Assembly (NCBI GenBank): GCA_032871835.1
Contig: CM065295.1
Coordinates: 21,586,501 to 21,650,500 of the forward strand
DNA from: Dipteronia dyeriana
Taxonomy: Eukaryota; Streptophyta; Magnoliopsida; Sapindales; Sapindaceae
Reading direction: 5' to 3'
Length of the DNA: 64,000 nucleotides
A model generated the notes under the pieces. That model did not search any database, was not told the origin of the DNA, and saw only the letters and a list, made by a program, of their open reading frames with translations. A program made the translations under genes and the position numbers. Each line of letters begins with the position of its first letter. The stretch's first letter is position 1. Of the stretch, positions 35,695-45,827 are shown in pieces.

Positions 35695-36490
35695 GCCTTC
35701 AAGGTTTAAAAGTCAGTTCCCATCTCTTTCAACAAATCAATGATCTCAGAAGAAGTGGAAGCTTTAGTTATATGATTATGTTTCTTCAAATGAGACCGGT
35801 CATTTTTTTCATCTACTTCCTTATCAGTTATAGCCCTCTTACCCTTACGTTTAGGTACCCACTGATTATCATTCAACACATAACCAAGCCTATGCAGGGT
35901 TCCTTTATTATAATAATCGGTAGGCTTGATAGTTTGTGTTTCAATTTCATATTACAACTTGATGTTAAAATGTTGGAACAACTTGATCAATGTCATTCCA
36001 TAAGGTAAAAACATACACTTCTTTTTCAGCACATCATTCATGTGATGGAACATCATGAATGACAAGTTCAACTTCTTCACATTTATAATAGCCCACATCA
36101 TATACAAATCAAGATAAGAAACATTATTTCTTCCACCAGGTCAGGGCATTAAAATGAATGTGATCATATTGTGCGAACGTCTAAATTCTAAGGTCAATTA
36201 AAAAGCATTGGGTCATTTCTTATATATTTTTTCCTTTACAGTAAACTTTTCACATCTTCATCAAGGTCAACACCCTCAATAGAGATTTCTTTACGAGTGT
36301 GGTAATGTGTTAGACCAGACTCAGTAATCCCTTAAAAACAAGCCAGCATAGAGGGATTAACATCAACATCAACATCATTTACATTAGAAGTTAGTGTCGT
36401 ACCTTCATCATTCATCTGCAAATTAGCAAAGAACATCCTCACTAACCGTGGGTATCCAACTTCATTTGTTTGTACAAAGTTGATCATTGA
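35695..36490 (-). pseudogene. Decayed plant transposon-associated protein
   Basis: On the minus strand one frame reads, with stops: MINFVQTNEVGYPRLVRMFF (around 36490-36430), ITESGLTHYHTRKEISIEGV, FMMFHHMNDVLKKKCMFLPYG, then TLIKLFQHFNIKL, DYYNKGTLHRLGYVLNDNQW and VPKRKGKRAITDKE (to about 35800). The YPRLVRMFFANL...LPYGMTLIKLFQHF style resembles the plant-only gag-like/transposon protein found in many retroelement-derived ORFs. I cannot assign it firmly. A ~110-bp internal repeat lies at 35536-35720. Confidence 0.5.
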
Positions 36491-36840
36491 CTGGTTTTTT
36501 TACCAATTCTTGACACCAAACTTATATTTTTTTAAAGAATAATCTTACATTGTACAACGACTATGAGACTGCAAATCTCATATAACTAAATAAGGGTTGA
36601 AGTAATTATACAATTTTTCATCATCAATTCATGACACCAAGCCCATATTTTTTGAAGAATGGGTATCGAACAATCTTACCTAGTACAACACTCCAATTGC
36701 TGAAATCCTCAGTGTACCTCATGCTGCAGTTGACTTTCTTCCCGAATTGATTTGATGTCATTGTTGAAAATATGACCAAAGAATGGTGGAAGCACGAAAA
36801 ATAAGGGATACTTATTTTGGGCCAATATAATTTCCATACA

Positions 36841-36896
<56 letters not shown>

Positions 36897-37454
36897 TAGA
36901 GAGCAAACCAATAGCTTTTGAATATATCATGTATTGTTTCTTGCATCTTGTATTCCCTTAAATAAGGATGTTTTACTTTTATGACATATATTATAAACAT
37001 TAACAATAATTCAATCTTTCTCATGTACTATATTTTATACAATCAATCATCTGCTTGAATCTAAACAACCCCAACTAATCATGATCATAATCATCATATT
37101 AGATGAACAATATTTGGATGGTTTCAGAATAATGAAACTCAATACTTGGATGGTGACTGAGATCTTCCAAGTACCCGTGTCTTATTGTAGTATAATTTTG
37201 GAATCATTTGTTTAAACTCAACAATTGTCTTTTGCATTTTGTGACAATACCAATTCCAAATCAAGTCAACATCAAACAACAATAACTCTCTCCCTGTTTG
37301 AACAAATCACGATTCTTAAAGAAATGAACGAGATTAAGTCACTAAAACGAGATCAGAGAGAGCCTTAACAGTTTAAAAATGAACAGAGTGGTTGAGAGTG
37401 AGACTGGAAAAAAAAAAAGAATTACAGAAGGAATTATTTTCACTAAAGAGGTTT

Positions 37455-38197
37455 TTCTTTTATCAGGGATCAAACCTTCAACCTTGAGGTTAAAAGCCAC
37501 AAGCTCTAAACAGCTGAGCTACTCTAACTCATTGTAAAAAGTTTGTTGACATATATATATATACTCACGTAATTTGTTTAAACTAATTTAAATATGTTTA
37601 TATAATTTAAAATAAACTCATATTTAATAATAATATACAAAAACATATTTACGAAAATGAAAAATAAAATAACAAAACAAAAGGAAACCCAGAATATCCA
37701 AAAATCAATGCCCGTAAATTGAAAAGGGAAAAAGATTACAAATAAATAAATAATAATATAAATTTCCTTTTTCCCCTTTTCCTCTTTTTTCCCTTTGTTT
37801 TGTTATTTTATTTTTCATTTTCATGAATATGTTTTTATAAATTATTATTATATATGAGTTTATTTTAAATAATATAAATATGAGTTTTTTTTGTGTTTAT
37901 TATTTTTGTTTTTTTTTTTGTTGATTTTTTCCCTTCTCAATTTATGGGTTTTGATTTTCTAAAGATTTTTTTTTTATCAAATTGAAATAATATATTTTTT
38001 GAAAAGGAAAATAATCTAAAGAAAGAAATAAATAAAAAATTACGGGTTTTGATTTTTTGGATTTTTTGGGTTTTGTTTTTTTTTTGTTATTTTCTTTTTA
38101 ATTTTCGTAAACATTTTTTTATATATTAGTATTATTATTAAATATGAGTTTATTTTAAATTATATAAACATATTTGAATTAGTTTAAATAAATTATA

Positions 38198-38240
<43 letters not shown>

Positions 38241-38330
38241 CAACAAACCTTCAATAATGAGCTAGAGTAGCTCTACTAGTTCAGAACTTGTGGCTTTTAA
38301 CCTCAAGGTTGAATTTAAACTTATATAGTG
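37455..38330. repeat. Large imperfect palindrome ending in tRNA-Lys(UUU)-like sequences
   Basis: Left arm 37455-37740 matches the reverse complement of 38030-38330. Both outer ends carry a tRNA-like segment: GTAGCTCAGCTGTTTAGAGC, GTGGCTTTTAACCTCAAGG, GGTTTGATCCC on the minus strand at 37455-37535, and its degraded counterpart on the plus strand at 38255-38330. The anticodon-loop stretch CTTTTAA implies UUU. The centre holds a further partial copy of the arm (37780-37890). It could be an inverted pair of tRNA-derived elements rather than functional tRNAs, since the stems are poorly paired. Confidence 0.65.
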
Positions 38331-38715
38331 CATTATTAGGGTGGTTCATATCGGTTCAAACCGGTTTTGAAAATCTAAAATCGAACTGAACCGAAAACTA
38401 TACGGTTTTTAAAATTCAAAACCGATTTGAATCAAATTAAAGTTGTGAATCGAACCAAACAACATTTTTTTTGTTCGGTTTGAATCGGTCCGGTTCGATT
38501 CCAAATTGTACACCCCTAATCTTCTTCATCGACCTCTAATGGCAACAGAGTCGACCTCCAATAGAGGTCTGTTCCATCTTGATTGATGGATGACCTCTGG
38601 TTTTTGGAAGAAGAAAAAATGTAATAAAGAAAAAGATTAAAGTATTTTTATCTATTTATGTCATTTTAACTTAACTTATTAAACTAGTGTCACTCTTAAA
38701 AGTCAACAAAAAAAG

Positions 38716-39889
38716 AAGTGTTATTTCCCCTGTTTACGATAAAAAATCATCAACCAGATGCTACGAGGTAGTTCTTATAGAGGACCACCTCGGATCAACC
38801 AAGAACACTTTCAGCTTGACCCTTGTAATGAGTTAGTGTCAATTTAGGTGATATACGAAAGAGATATATGTGTGGATTGCGTTTATGTTGAGAATTGACA
38901 TGTACAATGGCTATTGCAATGTAGAAATTGATTGAAGCATTCATATACAAACCTCAATCATCAAATCAAGTCGTGAAAAGAATGGTAAAACTCAAAAGTA
39001 AGATTGAAAGTTCTTAGTGCTCTTTTATTAGATTGATCGTAGTTTGTACAAAGTATTTTAGGTCTCTTTTATACATGTTTAAGTTACAAGAGATTGTCTT
39101 CCCACGTCTTTCATGGTGGATGTCACTATCTTTTTCTTTGAGAACATAACTAGAGCGCCTTGACTTTTTCTTTAATATGATCTCCATACTGTATATAATT
39201 AAACTTAATATTCTCTCCACATTCACCAAAACTCTTGGATATATTGACTTGGCCTTATTTCGTTTGCTTGAAATATCTAAACTCAATGATCAATATTCAT
39301 TATAACTCTTGGAGATGTTGACATGGGTTACTTACTTCATTCGAAATAAGAAGCTCATATAGGTCAGAAAAGTGGCCTCATTAGGTTATGCGAATAAATT
39401 TCACAAGATGTCAAAAAATATAATTTTATTCTCCAATATACAGTTAAATTGATGAATAACAATCAATAAAATTCGAAAGTTTCTATTGTTGATATAATAA
39501 TATATCATTTTCTCAAATTTAGTTGTGTCAATGTAGCATAATATGATCACCCATTTTTATAATAAATTGAACATAATGATTCATAAGAAAATGTTTGCTA
39601 AAAGCTTATTCTAATCACATTCATGAATTTGAGGTTTTATTTAAATAGTTTATACTTAATGTAAAAAAAAATTACAAAAATCCAACAAACTATATTTATG
39701 AATTTTTGTTAAAATGTATTCAAATTGCAGAAGAGAGGAAGGGAGGATTTTAAATATATTTATGAAAAAACAACACATAATAAATACGGTTTTATCGTAA
39801 AAATTATATAATTAAAAATTTCTTTAAAAATTATATATTTAATATAAATTTTTTTAAAAATGTTACATATTTAAATATTGTAACGGTCA
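38716..39889. other. Intergenic AT-rich sequence
   Basis: No gene or element recognised. Short ORFs here have no coding character. Confidence 0.5.
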
Positions 39890-40345
39890 AAATTTTTCTA
39901 GCACTCATTATTCTTCTACTTTTGGGAATAGCACATATTTAATAACTTGAGTTTTAATGGCAACTAAAATTTGTATCTAACAAAAATACTCTTAAAACAC
40001 AATCACAAAAATAAGTCTCATGCTTTTTTTCCGAGACTTATGTTAGTGTTTCTGAGATTTATTTGCTACTTTCGAGATTGTTTTAATATTTTCAAGACTT
40101 ATTGGATATTTTTACAGATTTTTTTAAAATTTCCAAGATTTACTCGATAAAAAATAATTCTTCGAAGTTTTTTTTTATCTTCTTCATCGACCTCCATTGG
40201 AGGTCTGTTCCACCTCCATTGATGGAGGCCGGAGGTTTTTGAATTTTTTTTAGAGAAAGTAGTAAAAGAAAAGGATAAGCGTATTTTTGTCCTTAGTGCC
40301 ATTTAAACTCAAATTATAAATCAAGGGCTAATCTCAAAAGTCAAT
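39890..40345. repeat. CGAG-rich dispersed repeat, copy 2
   Basis: Aligns with copy 1 from TTCTAGCA through AATAAGTCTC, CCGAGACTTAT and TTATTGG to ATCTTCTTCATCGACCTCCA and TGGAGGTCTGTTCCACCTCC. Copy 1 is interrupted after ATCTTCTT; this copy is continuous there, confirming the empty site. Confidence 0.7.
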
Positions 40346-40469
40346 ATATATTTGGTGCAATTTATGCCTATTTTTCACAATATTGTATTTTACTACATTG
40401 GCCCTCAAACAAATTTTTCATATTCCCCGAGCATTTGGACAAACAAAATTTATTTGTCATTATCGTTGG

Positions 40470-40527
40470 AAGAGATAGCCAAGTGGTTGATAGCTCTGGT
40501 TTAAAAAACCAGTATAGTTTTGGAGAA
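40470..40527 (+). pseudogene. Plastid-like trnS(UGA) fragment (possible NUPT)
   Basis: GAAGAGATAGCCAAGTGG, TTGATAGCTC and AAACCAGTATAGTTTT follow the chloroplast tRNA-Ser(UGA) sequence for about 57 bases. Almost all differences are C-to-T or G-to-A (for example the GCCGAG position reads GCCAAG and CCGG reads CCAG or CTGG). The 3' third of the tRNA, including the T-loop, is missing, so it is not functional. The comparison is from memory of the conserved plastid gene. Confidence 0.55.
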
Positions 40528-41012
40528 ATACACTTTCATAAAAATAATTGGGTGCAGATATTGTCACCCAAAGAAATTATTTGTACACCTATTTTTTACG
40601 GAGAAATTACACAAACTTACCCTTGACCCGTTAACTAACGGTTGACTAACCATTGACAACAATTAGTCAATAACCAGTGAATGATAATTTGGTATTTTAC
40701 AGTGTTATTAAATAAAAGAAAAAAAAAGTCCAATAACATATCGTCACATCAGTCTTAACCATTTATTAATTCAATATAATATTACTTAAAAAAAAATCTA
40801 CTTCACCATCTCCTTCAATTTCTAGAGACCAAATCACAACTAAAACAAACCAAAACGCAAAACACAAAGCAAATCGCAACCCAAAATAATTATGCTTCTT
40901 TCTTCTCCACCCTTCATCTTCTCTTCTGCATCATTCATTTTTTTTACCATCACAATCTCATCCAAAAACACAAACAATAAAATTTATTAAAAAAAATTAG
41001 AGAAAAAAATGA

Positions 41013-41163
41013 GTAATGCTACTTTACCTAAATTTGGTGTCCAAATGTTGTGGCATCACTATAATTCATTTATTTAAATCATACAAATCTAATACAATTT
41101 AAATGAATAGATTATAGTGATACCACATCATTTGGGCACCAAAATTAGACAAAATAACATTAT

Positions 41164-41164
<1 letters not shown>
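41013..41164. mobile_element. MITE, copy A
   Basis: Inverted halves: AATGCTACTTTACCTAAATT...CACTATAATTCATT and, reversed, AATAATGTTATTTTGTCTAA...CACTATAATCTATTC. The same arrangement recurs at 43021-43174. A (TA)n tract (41165-41226) abuts the right end. Confidence 0.7.

Positions 41165-41226
<62 letters not shown>
41165..41226. repeat. (TA)n microsatellite
   Basis: About 30 uninterrupted TA units. Other AT microsatellites occur at 17711-17741, 34946-34982, 36848-36891, 38204-38236, 50419-50449 and 51942-51961. Confidence 0.95.
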
Positions 41227-41229
<3 letters not shown>

Positions 41230-41274
41230 GAAATGGTGAGATATGTCACCTTTTTTTGTGTTGTAATGATGTTA

Positions 41275-42798
41275 CTGCTTTAATAACTTAAGTTTAAAAG
41301 ACACCTATTATGGTGAACTACCTAAATTACCCTTAAATAATCTATTTTTTATTCTCATTGTGTTTCTATCTACACTTTGAAAACGATAACTCTCCTCTCT
41401 CTAAAATAGTTGTCTGAAAATCAATCTACAACTCATCTCTCTCTGTAAAAAACTTGTCTCTCTCCAGATTCTGCATAAAAAAATAACATACATTTGTGAT
41501 CTTCATTTATATATTGTCAAAAATTTATGTGTGGTTTAACAATGTATCCATTCGTTATGATTTGTTGTCCCAATCTTTGTATGAACATGTATGAACATTT
41601 AGTCTCCAGATTCTGTTCGAGACTTTTTAAAATACTCCGAGCTTTTTTGATTTGTATCCGAGTTTTTTTGTTAAGTTAATGTTTGAGATTTGTCTCTGAG
41701 CTTTTTTGATATGGTCTAAAAAATTTCTAACCCTTGGTAAAAAAGCTCGAACCCAATAAAAAAAAGCTCGGGCACTTACCAAAAAAACTCGAGTTTTTTT
41801 TTAATGAGTTCGAGCTTTTTTACCAAGTGTCCGAATTTTTTTTTTAAAAGGTTCGAGCTTTTTTGCCAAGTGCCCGAGCTTTTTTTTACTTGGTTCAAGC
41901 CTTTTTGCCAAGTTAAAAAAAAGCTTGGGCACTTGGTAAAAAAACTTGAACCGGGTAAAAAAAAGCTCGGTCACTTGACAAAAAAACTCGAACCCTTACA
42001 AAAAAAGCTCAATTTTTTTTAATGGGTTCGAACTTTTTTACCAAGTGTCTGAGTTTTTTTTTAATGGGTTCGAGTTTTTTTGCCAAGTGCCCGAGCTTTT
42101 TTTTACTTGGTTCGAGCTTTTTGGTCAAGTTAAAAAAAAGCTCGGGCACTTGATAAAAAAACTCGAACTCAGTAAAAAAAGGCTCGGGCACTGGACAAAA
42201 AAGCTCGAACCCATTAAAAAAAAGTTTGAGCTTTTTTGGTAAGAGTTCAAGCTTTTTTGTCAAGTGTCCGAGCTTTTTTTTTAATGGGTTCGAGCTTTTT
42301 TGCTAAGTTCCCGAGCTTTTTTTTACTGTATTCGAGCCTTTTTGCCAAGTTAAAAAAAAAACTTGGGAACTTAGTAAAAAAGCTCGAACCCAGTAAAAAA
42401 AAAACTCGGGTAATTAACAAAAAAACTCGAGCTTTTTTGGTAAGAGTTCGAGCTTTTTTACTAATTGGCCGAGTTTTTTTTTACTGAGTTCGAGCTTTTT
42501 TACTAAGTTCCTGAGCTTATATCTCGAGCATATTAAGTACTGACCAGAAAAAAAGCTCTGGGGGTGCTGCCCCCTGCACCGCGAGTTCGGCAGGGGACTC
42601 GACCCCCCGAATGCGTCTGCGTAGCTCCACTTCGTCGTCGTTTGAGTGATTGTCTGAGTTTCAATGAGATTTTTTCTCTCTACTTCAAAACTATCACTGT
42701 AAAAATGAATGAATGAAATCTGATGTGGAACAACTATTGAATGTATTTTTGTCTATTCACCATAATAGGTGTATTTTAAACATAAGTTATTAAAGCAG
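41275..42798. mobile_element. 1.5-kb inverted-repeat element built of CGAGC(T)n motifs
   Basis: Terminal inverted repeats of 44 bp (41275-41318 and 42755-42798, three mismatches; start CTGCTTTAATAACTTA, end ACACCTATTATGGTGAA). Between about 41620 and 42520, blocks of GTTCGAGCTTTTTTGCCAAG and their reverse complement alternate, so the strand bias flips several times and both strands stay open. A compact GC-rich segment with GGGGGTGCTGCCCCC lies at 42558-42612. No target duplication was found. The ORFs here (Lys/Leu-rich or Phe-rich) are artefacts of the repeat. Confidence 0.7.
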
Positions 42799-43020
42799 AT
42801 TGAAATGCTACCTCCAAAAAGTGCTATTTATTTTTTGAACTATATATATATATATTATAATAGAGATTCTCCATGGAAAGACCTGGAACAAAAATCTTTA
42901 TTAACGGAGAATTATGATCTCCTCTATTTTTGGCGAGATCTAGATTTTAGATTTCCTTTAATGGAGATCGAGTTCTCCTTCATTTAATCTCCATGGAGAT
43001 ATGGAGATCATTTTTTTTCC

Positions 43021-43174
43021 AATAATGTTAATTTACCCAAATTTTGTACTCAAATCTGGTACCCAAATGATGTGACATTACTATAATTCATTCATTTAAA
43101 TTGTATTAGTTTTACATGATTTTAATAAACGGACTATAATGATGCCACCTCATTTCGATAAAGTAGTATTATTC
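43021..43174. mobile_element. MITE, copy B
   Basis: AATAATGTTAATTTACCCAA...GTACCCAAATGATGTGACAT...and an inverted second half ending AAAGTAGTATTATT. Same family as 41013-41164. A separate short inverted repeat (ATTCTCCATGG / CCATGGAGAT) occupies 42860-43010 beside it. Confidence 0.65.
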
Positions 43175-43471
43175 TTTATATATATACGATGTTTTAATAA
43201 TTTTATGATTTCTTTTTAATTATTTTATTTTTAACTCTCTTTTTTCAAAATTTTATGATTTTTTTTATAGTTATTTGATTTGTTTATATACATATTTTTC
43301 TGATTATTAATTTATTAATTAATTTAATATAATATTTCAAAATACTAGAATAAGGGCAAAACGGACATTATCCATTTTCCATGATTGATTAATGGTGGTC
43401 AACCGTTAGTCAACGGATTGTGGGGAGTTTAGGGTCCTTATGATAATTTGCCAATAAAAAAAGGGTGCACA

Positions 43472-43944
43472 GAGAATTCAAAACACACATGAAGCTTCCA
43501 AGTAACGTATAAGGAAGTCACAGATGAAATCAATGCAAAAGGAATCCTAATCCTAATAGGTATCCAAAGAACGTTAAACACAAGTAAATCACAAATGAAA
43601 TTAAAAAATTAGGAAAAACTAATCCCAATTAATCGGTATCCAAACAAAAGGAAAATAATAAATGATGTTAACAAATTAGGAAATCCTAATCCTAATCCTA
43701 ATCCTAATCTAATATATATATAAATTTTGCGTACCAGTAAAGCTTCTAAGTTCTAAATAGACTCACACTTCATCTACGCCCTGTCTTATACGCATAATCT
43801 TCTTTCTTCATGCTCAAGTAACCATTTTCATTGCCACGCCAAATACAAGAAACCAACAAAATTAATTTCATCTTTCGAGTTCGATTCAAAGAAAGATAAT
43901 CACAGTCCACTGGAGGCTTCATCTAAAATCATCAGATCATTGTA
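43472..43944 (+). promoter_or_regulatory. 5' flank of the DUF7054 gene
   Basis: Contains AATCCTAATCC repeats at 43541-43560 and 43680-43711 (CCTAAT units, not the plant telomere repeat) and a good TATA box candidate TATATATATAAATTTT at about 43712. The TATA box is followed by a presumed 5' UTR of about 200 bp. No upstream ORF of note. Promoter role is inferred from position. Confidence 0.5.
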
Positions 43945-44496
43945 ATGCTGACAGTACGGCAGCAGCAACCGTTCTTGGATCGTCTTTCCAACGGGAGCCT
44001 CCTGACTCCACTCTCTCAGGAGATGAGACCCAGACCGAGACCCGAGCAGCAGCAGCAGCAGTTGTTGGATTGGCTTTCCAATGGCAGCCTCATGACTCCA
44101 CTCTCGGAGGAGGCAAGACCGAGACCCAAGCTGACGAAGCTGTTAATCAATGTTACCATTCAGGGGACCTTCCGAGCCGTTCATCTGGTGATGTCAACGG
44201 AAAGCACTGTTGCGGACCTGGTGGTGGCAGTTTTGTCCAAGTATGTTCAAGATTGTTCCCTGCCTATCTTACCAGCCACAAATCCATCTAGTTTCGACCT
44301 CCATTACTCCCAGTTTTGCTTTGTGAGTTTGGGTAAGGAGAAGAAGTTGATTGAATTGGATTCAAGAAACTTTTTCCTGTGTTGGAGAAAGGCCAGCGAC
44401 AACAGCAGCAGTGACGTAATGCCATCATCTTCAACAAAAATAGGAAAGGCCAGTAGCGATAGAGCTTGGCTAACGTTCATGGATATCTTACTGTAA
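43945..44496 (+). CDS. DUF7054-type plant protein, 183 aa, intronless
   Basis: The C-terminal two thirds (residues about 70-150: KLLINVTIQGTFRAVHLVMS, TVADLVVAVLSKYVQDC, LPILPATNPSSFDLHYSQFC, ELDSRNFFLCWRK) match the small ubiquitin-like-fold family of plant proteins typified by Arabidopsis At4g22758. Their biochemical role is not established. The N-terminus is a tandem duplication: FLDRLSNGSLLTPLSQEMRP (about residues 10-29) is repeated as LLDWLSNGSLMTPLSEEARP (41-60), each preceded by a poly-Gln run. ATG at 43945 is the first in frame. No intron is needed and no lesion is seen, so the gene is probably functional. An ORF in another frame (44070-44291) is a shadow. Confidence 0.85.
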   Translation: MLTVRQQQPFLDRLSNGSLLTPLSQEMRPRPRPEQQQQQLLDWLSNGSLMTPLSEEARPRPKLTKLLINVTIQGTFRAVHLVMSTESTVADLVVAVLSKYVQDCSLPILPATNPSSFDLHYSQFCFVSLGKEKKLIELDSRNFFLCWRKASDNSSSDVMPSSSTKIGKASSDRAWLTFMDILL

Positions 44497-45827
44497 CAGT
44501 TTCTTGTTAATGCTGTTTTTCATTGTTTGATTATCACATGTTAGATTGTGTAGTCTAGCAGCGTAGGGGCGCAAAATTAGCAATTGCTATTTGGATGATC
44601 AAAGTAGAAAGAAGAAAGATTACCTCATCTCTATTTTCTTTTTTCTTTTTCTTTTTCTTTTTCTTTTTAACCTAATTATGATCCTCTTGTCAATCTATGA
44701 TAATATCTTGTGCTTGCAGTTTCAGGTTTTCTGTTTCAAAAAGATTAGAAGAAACAAAAATGAGTAGTGAGATTTTATGTTTTGCAAACAAAAAGGTTGA
44801 GAACTCAAACCCGTTCACAACATATAAAACCCCAAACCCTACGAAAAATGTTACTAGAACTTGAAACTCGAATTGGGTATCAAATAAATGAACATTGTAG
44901 AGAGACTAGATTACCATTGTTGGCCAAAGATTAAATATCATTTCAATAATCCATTCATATCCAACCATCATTGATTCAAAAATATCAGCCAAAAAAGAAT
45001 CCTTACAGTAGTTTCGGTCATTTACCCTACCTTCACAAAAGTACAACAGTAAGGAAGTCATGTTACGGTCCTTTAGGTTTCAAAGGATCGGATCTTATTT
45101 GATTCTCACCTACGGAGCAGATCAGTAATAAGCTGAACAAGACTAGTTTGAGGTTTTGGTTGAACATAATTGATTTATGCTAAATAGTTTTAAGAAACCA
45201 GTGAAAAATAGATCCACACTTCAATTTTCACCCACTCACACATAAACATATGATCTTTACACAATAAACTTCTTAATCTAAGTTTAACCACATTTAAACA
45301 ATCATAATTTATCTAGAAACTGATTTTCAACCTAAATATTACATACCTTTGTGGACATGCAGATGAAATTTATGGAATGTGATTCTAAGGGCTTTAACGA
45401 TAGAGGAGTGGATTTTGGAGACTGGGGTAGGTATACAAGCAGAAGGGAAAGATGATGAATGAATTTATAAATCAGTATTCAGGAAGGTATACTTAAAAAT
45501 TTGTTTTGTTCTTTAAATTGGCAATACGATGTAGTTTGACTCTGGATATTTGGAAAACCTCCCAAGGAGCACAGAAATCCCGCTAATGCCCCCATTAACA
45601 GCAAGCATGTACTGGGAGGAGCTCTCATTGTAAGAAAAGTCAGGAATTGATGAGGCTCCAGGTTTGCGAGGTCAGCACAAGATTTGCTCGTCACAGACCA
45701 AGTTAAACCTGGTCTTTCCAGACTAAACAACGACGGTTAATACAACAGATGGTAAGCGCGTACATTCATTAACCATTTTCCAGCAGCAGTGACCCCAATC
45801 CTGCAGCTGCATTGATACGATAATGAC
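44497..45827. other. Intergenic region
   Basis: 3' flank of the DUF7054 gene, with a (TTTTTC)n tract at 44637-44668, then AT-rich sequence. 45360-45827 is probably the 3' UTR of the minus-strand ABCB26-like locus. No further gene recognised. Confidence 0.5.

Larger units (their letters stand above)
34992..38526. mobile_element. 3.5-kb hAT-type element with perfect 8-bp target duplication
   Basis: Body 35000-38518 begins TAGGGGTGGACAAAG and ends TGTACACCCCTA. ATCTTCTT flanks both sides (34992-34999 and 38519-38526). Its ends match the 660-bp element at 31744 (TAGGGGTG), and both have AACCGAAC/GGTTC-rich subtermini. The interior holds a decayed ORF (35695-36490), a large palindrome with tRNA-Lys-like ends (37455-38330) and AT microsatellites. 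It contains no hAT transposase, so it is a non-autonomous composite. Confidence 0.83.
34640..38715. repeat. CGAG-rich dispersed repeat, copy 1, split by an insertion
   Basis: 34640-34999 and 38519-38715 are the two halves of one repeat unit. They are separated by the element at 35000-38518. The left half has recurrent CGAGACTTATTTT/CGAGGCTTATTT phrases spaced by about 20 bp; the right half has ATCGACCTCTAATGG and AATAGAGGTCTGTTCCAT. The uninterrupted relative is at 39890-40345. Confidence 0.7.
40582..43471. mobile_element. Composite non-autonomous element with long inverted ends
   Basis: The left end TGTACACCTATTTTTTACGG...GAAATTACACAAACTTACCC and the reverse complement of the right end TGTGCACCC...GGCAAATTATCATAAGGACCC align. 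Both continue to CGTTRACTAACGGTTGAC (40640 and 43400). The interior contains two MITEs and the CGAGC(T)n element. No clear target duplication or coding region was seen, so the class is uncertain (Mutator-like is possible). Confidence 0.5.

Noticed and set aside
36709..37024. ORFs with Ile-Tyr repeats
   Set aside because: Generated by a (TA)n microsatellite at 36848-36891.
37455..37535. Functional nuclear tRNA-Lys(UUU) gene
   Set aside because: Acceptor and T-stem pairing are poor and a degraded inverted copy exists at 38255-38330; it is better explained as part of a repeated palindrome.
41804..42487. Overlapping Lys/Leu-rich and Phe-rich ORFs on both strands
   Set aside because: They are produced by the alternating CGAGCTTTTTT / AAAAAAGCTCG repeat blocks; no start context or protein-like composition.
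43681..43712. Interstitial telomere-like repeat (CCTAAT)n
   Set aside because: The unit is a hexamer CCTAAT, not the plant CCCTAAA telomere repeat, and only about five units are present.
45479..45730. Minus-strand ORF of 83 aa downstream of the ABCB26-like stop
   Set aside because: Lies in the presumed 3' UTR, has no recognisable homology and no support as a separate gene.
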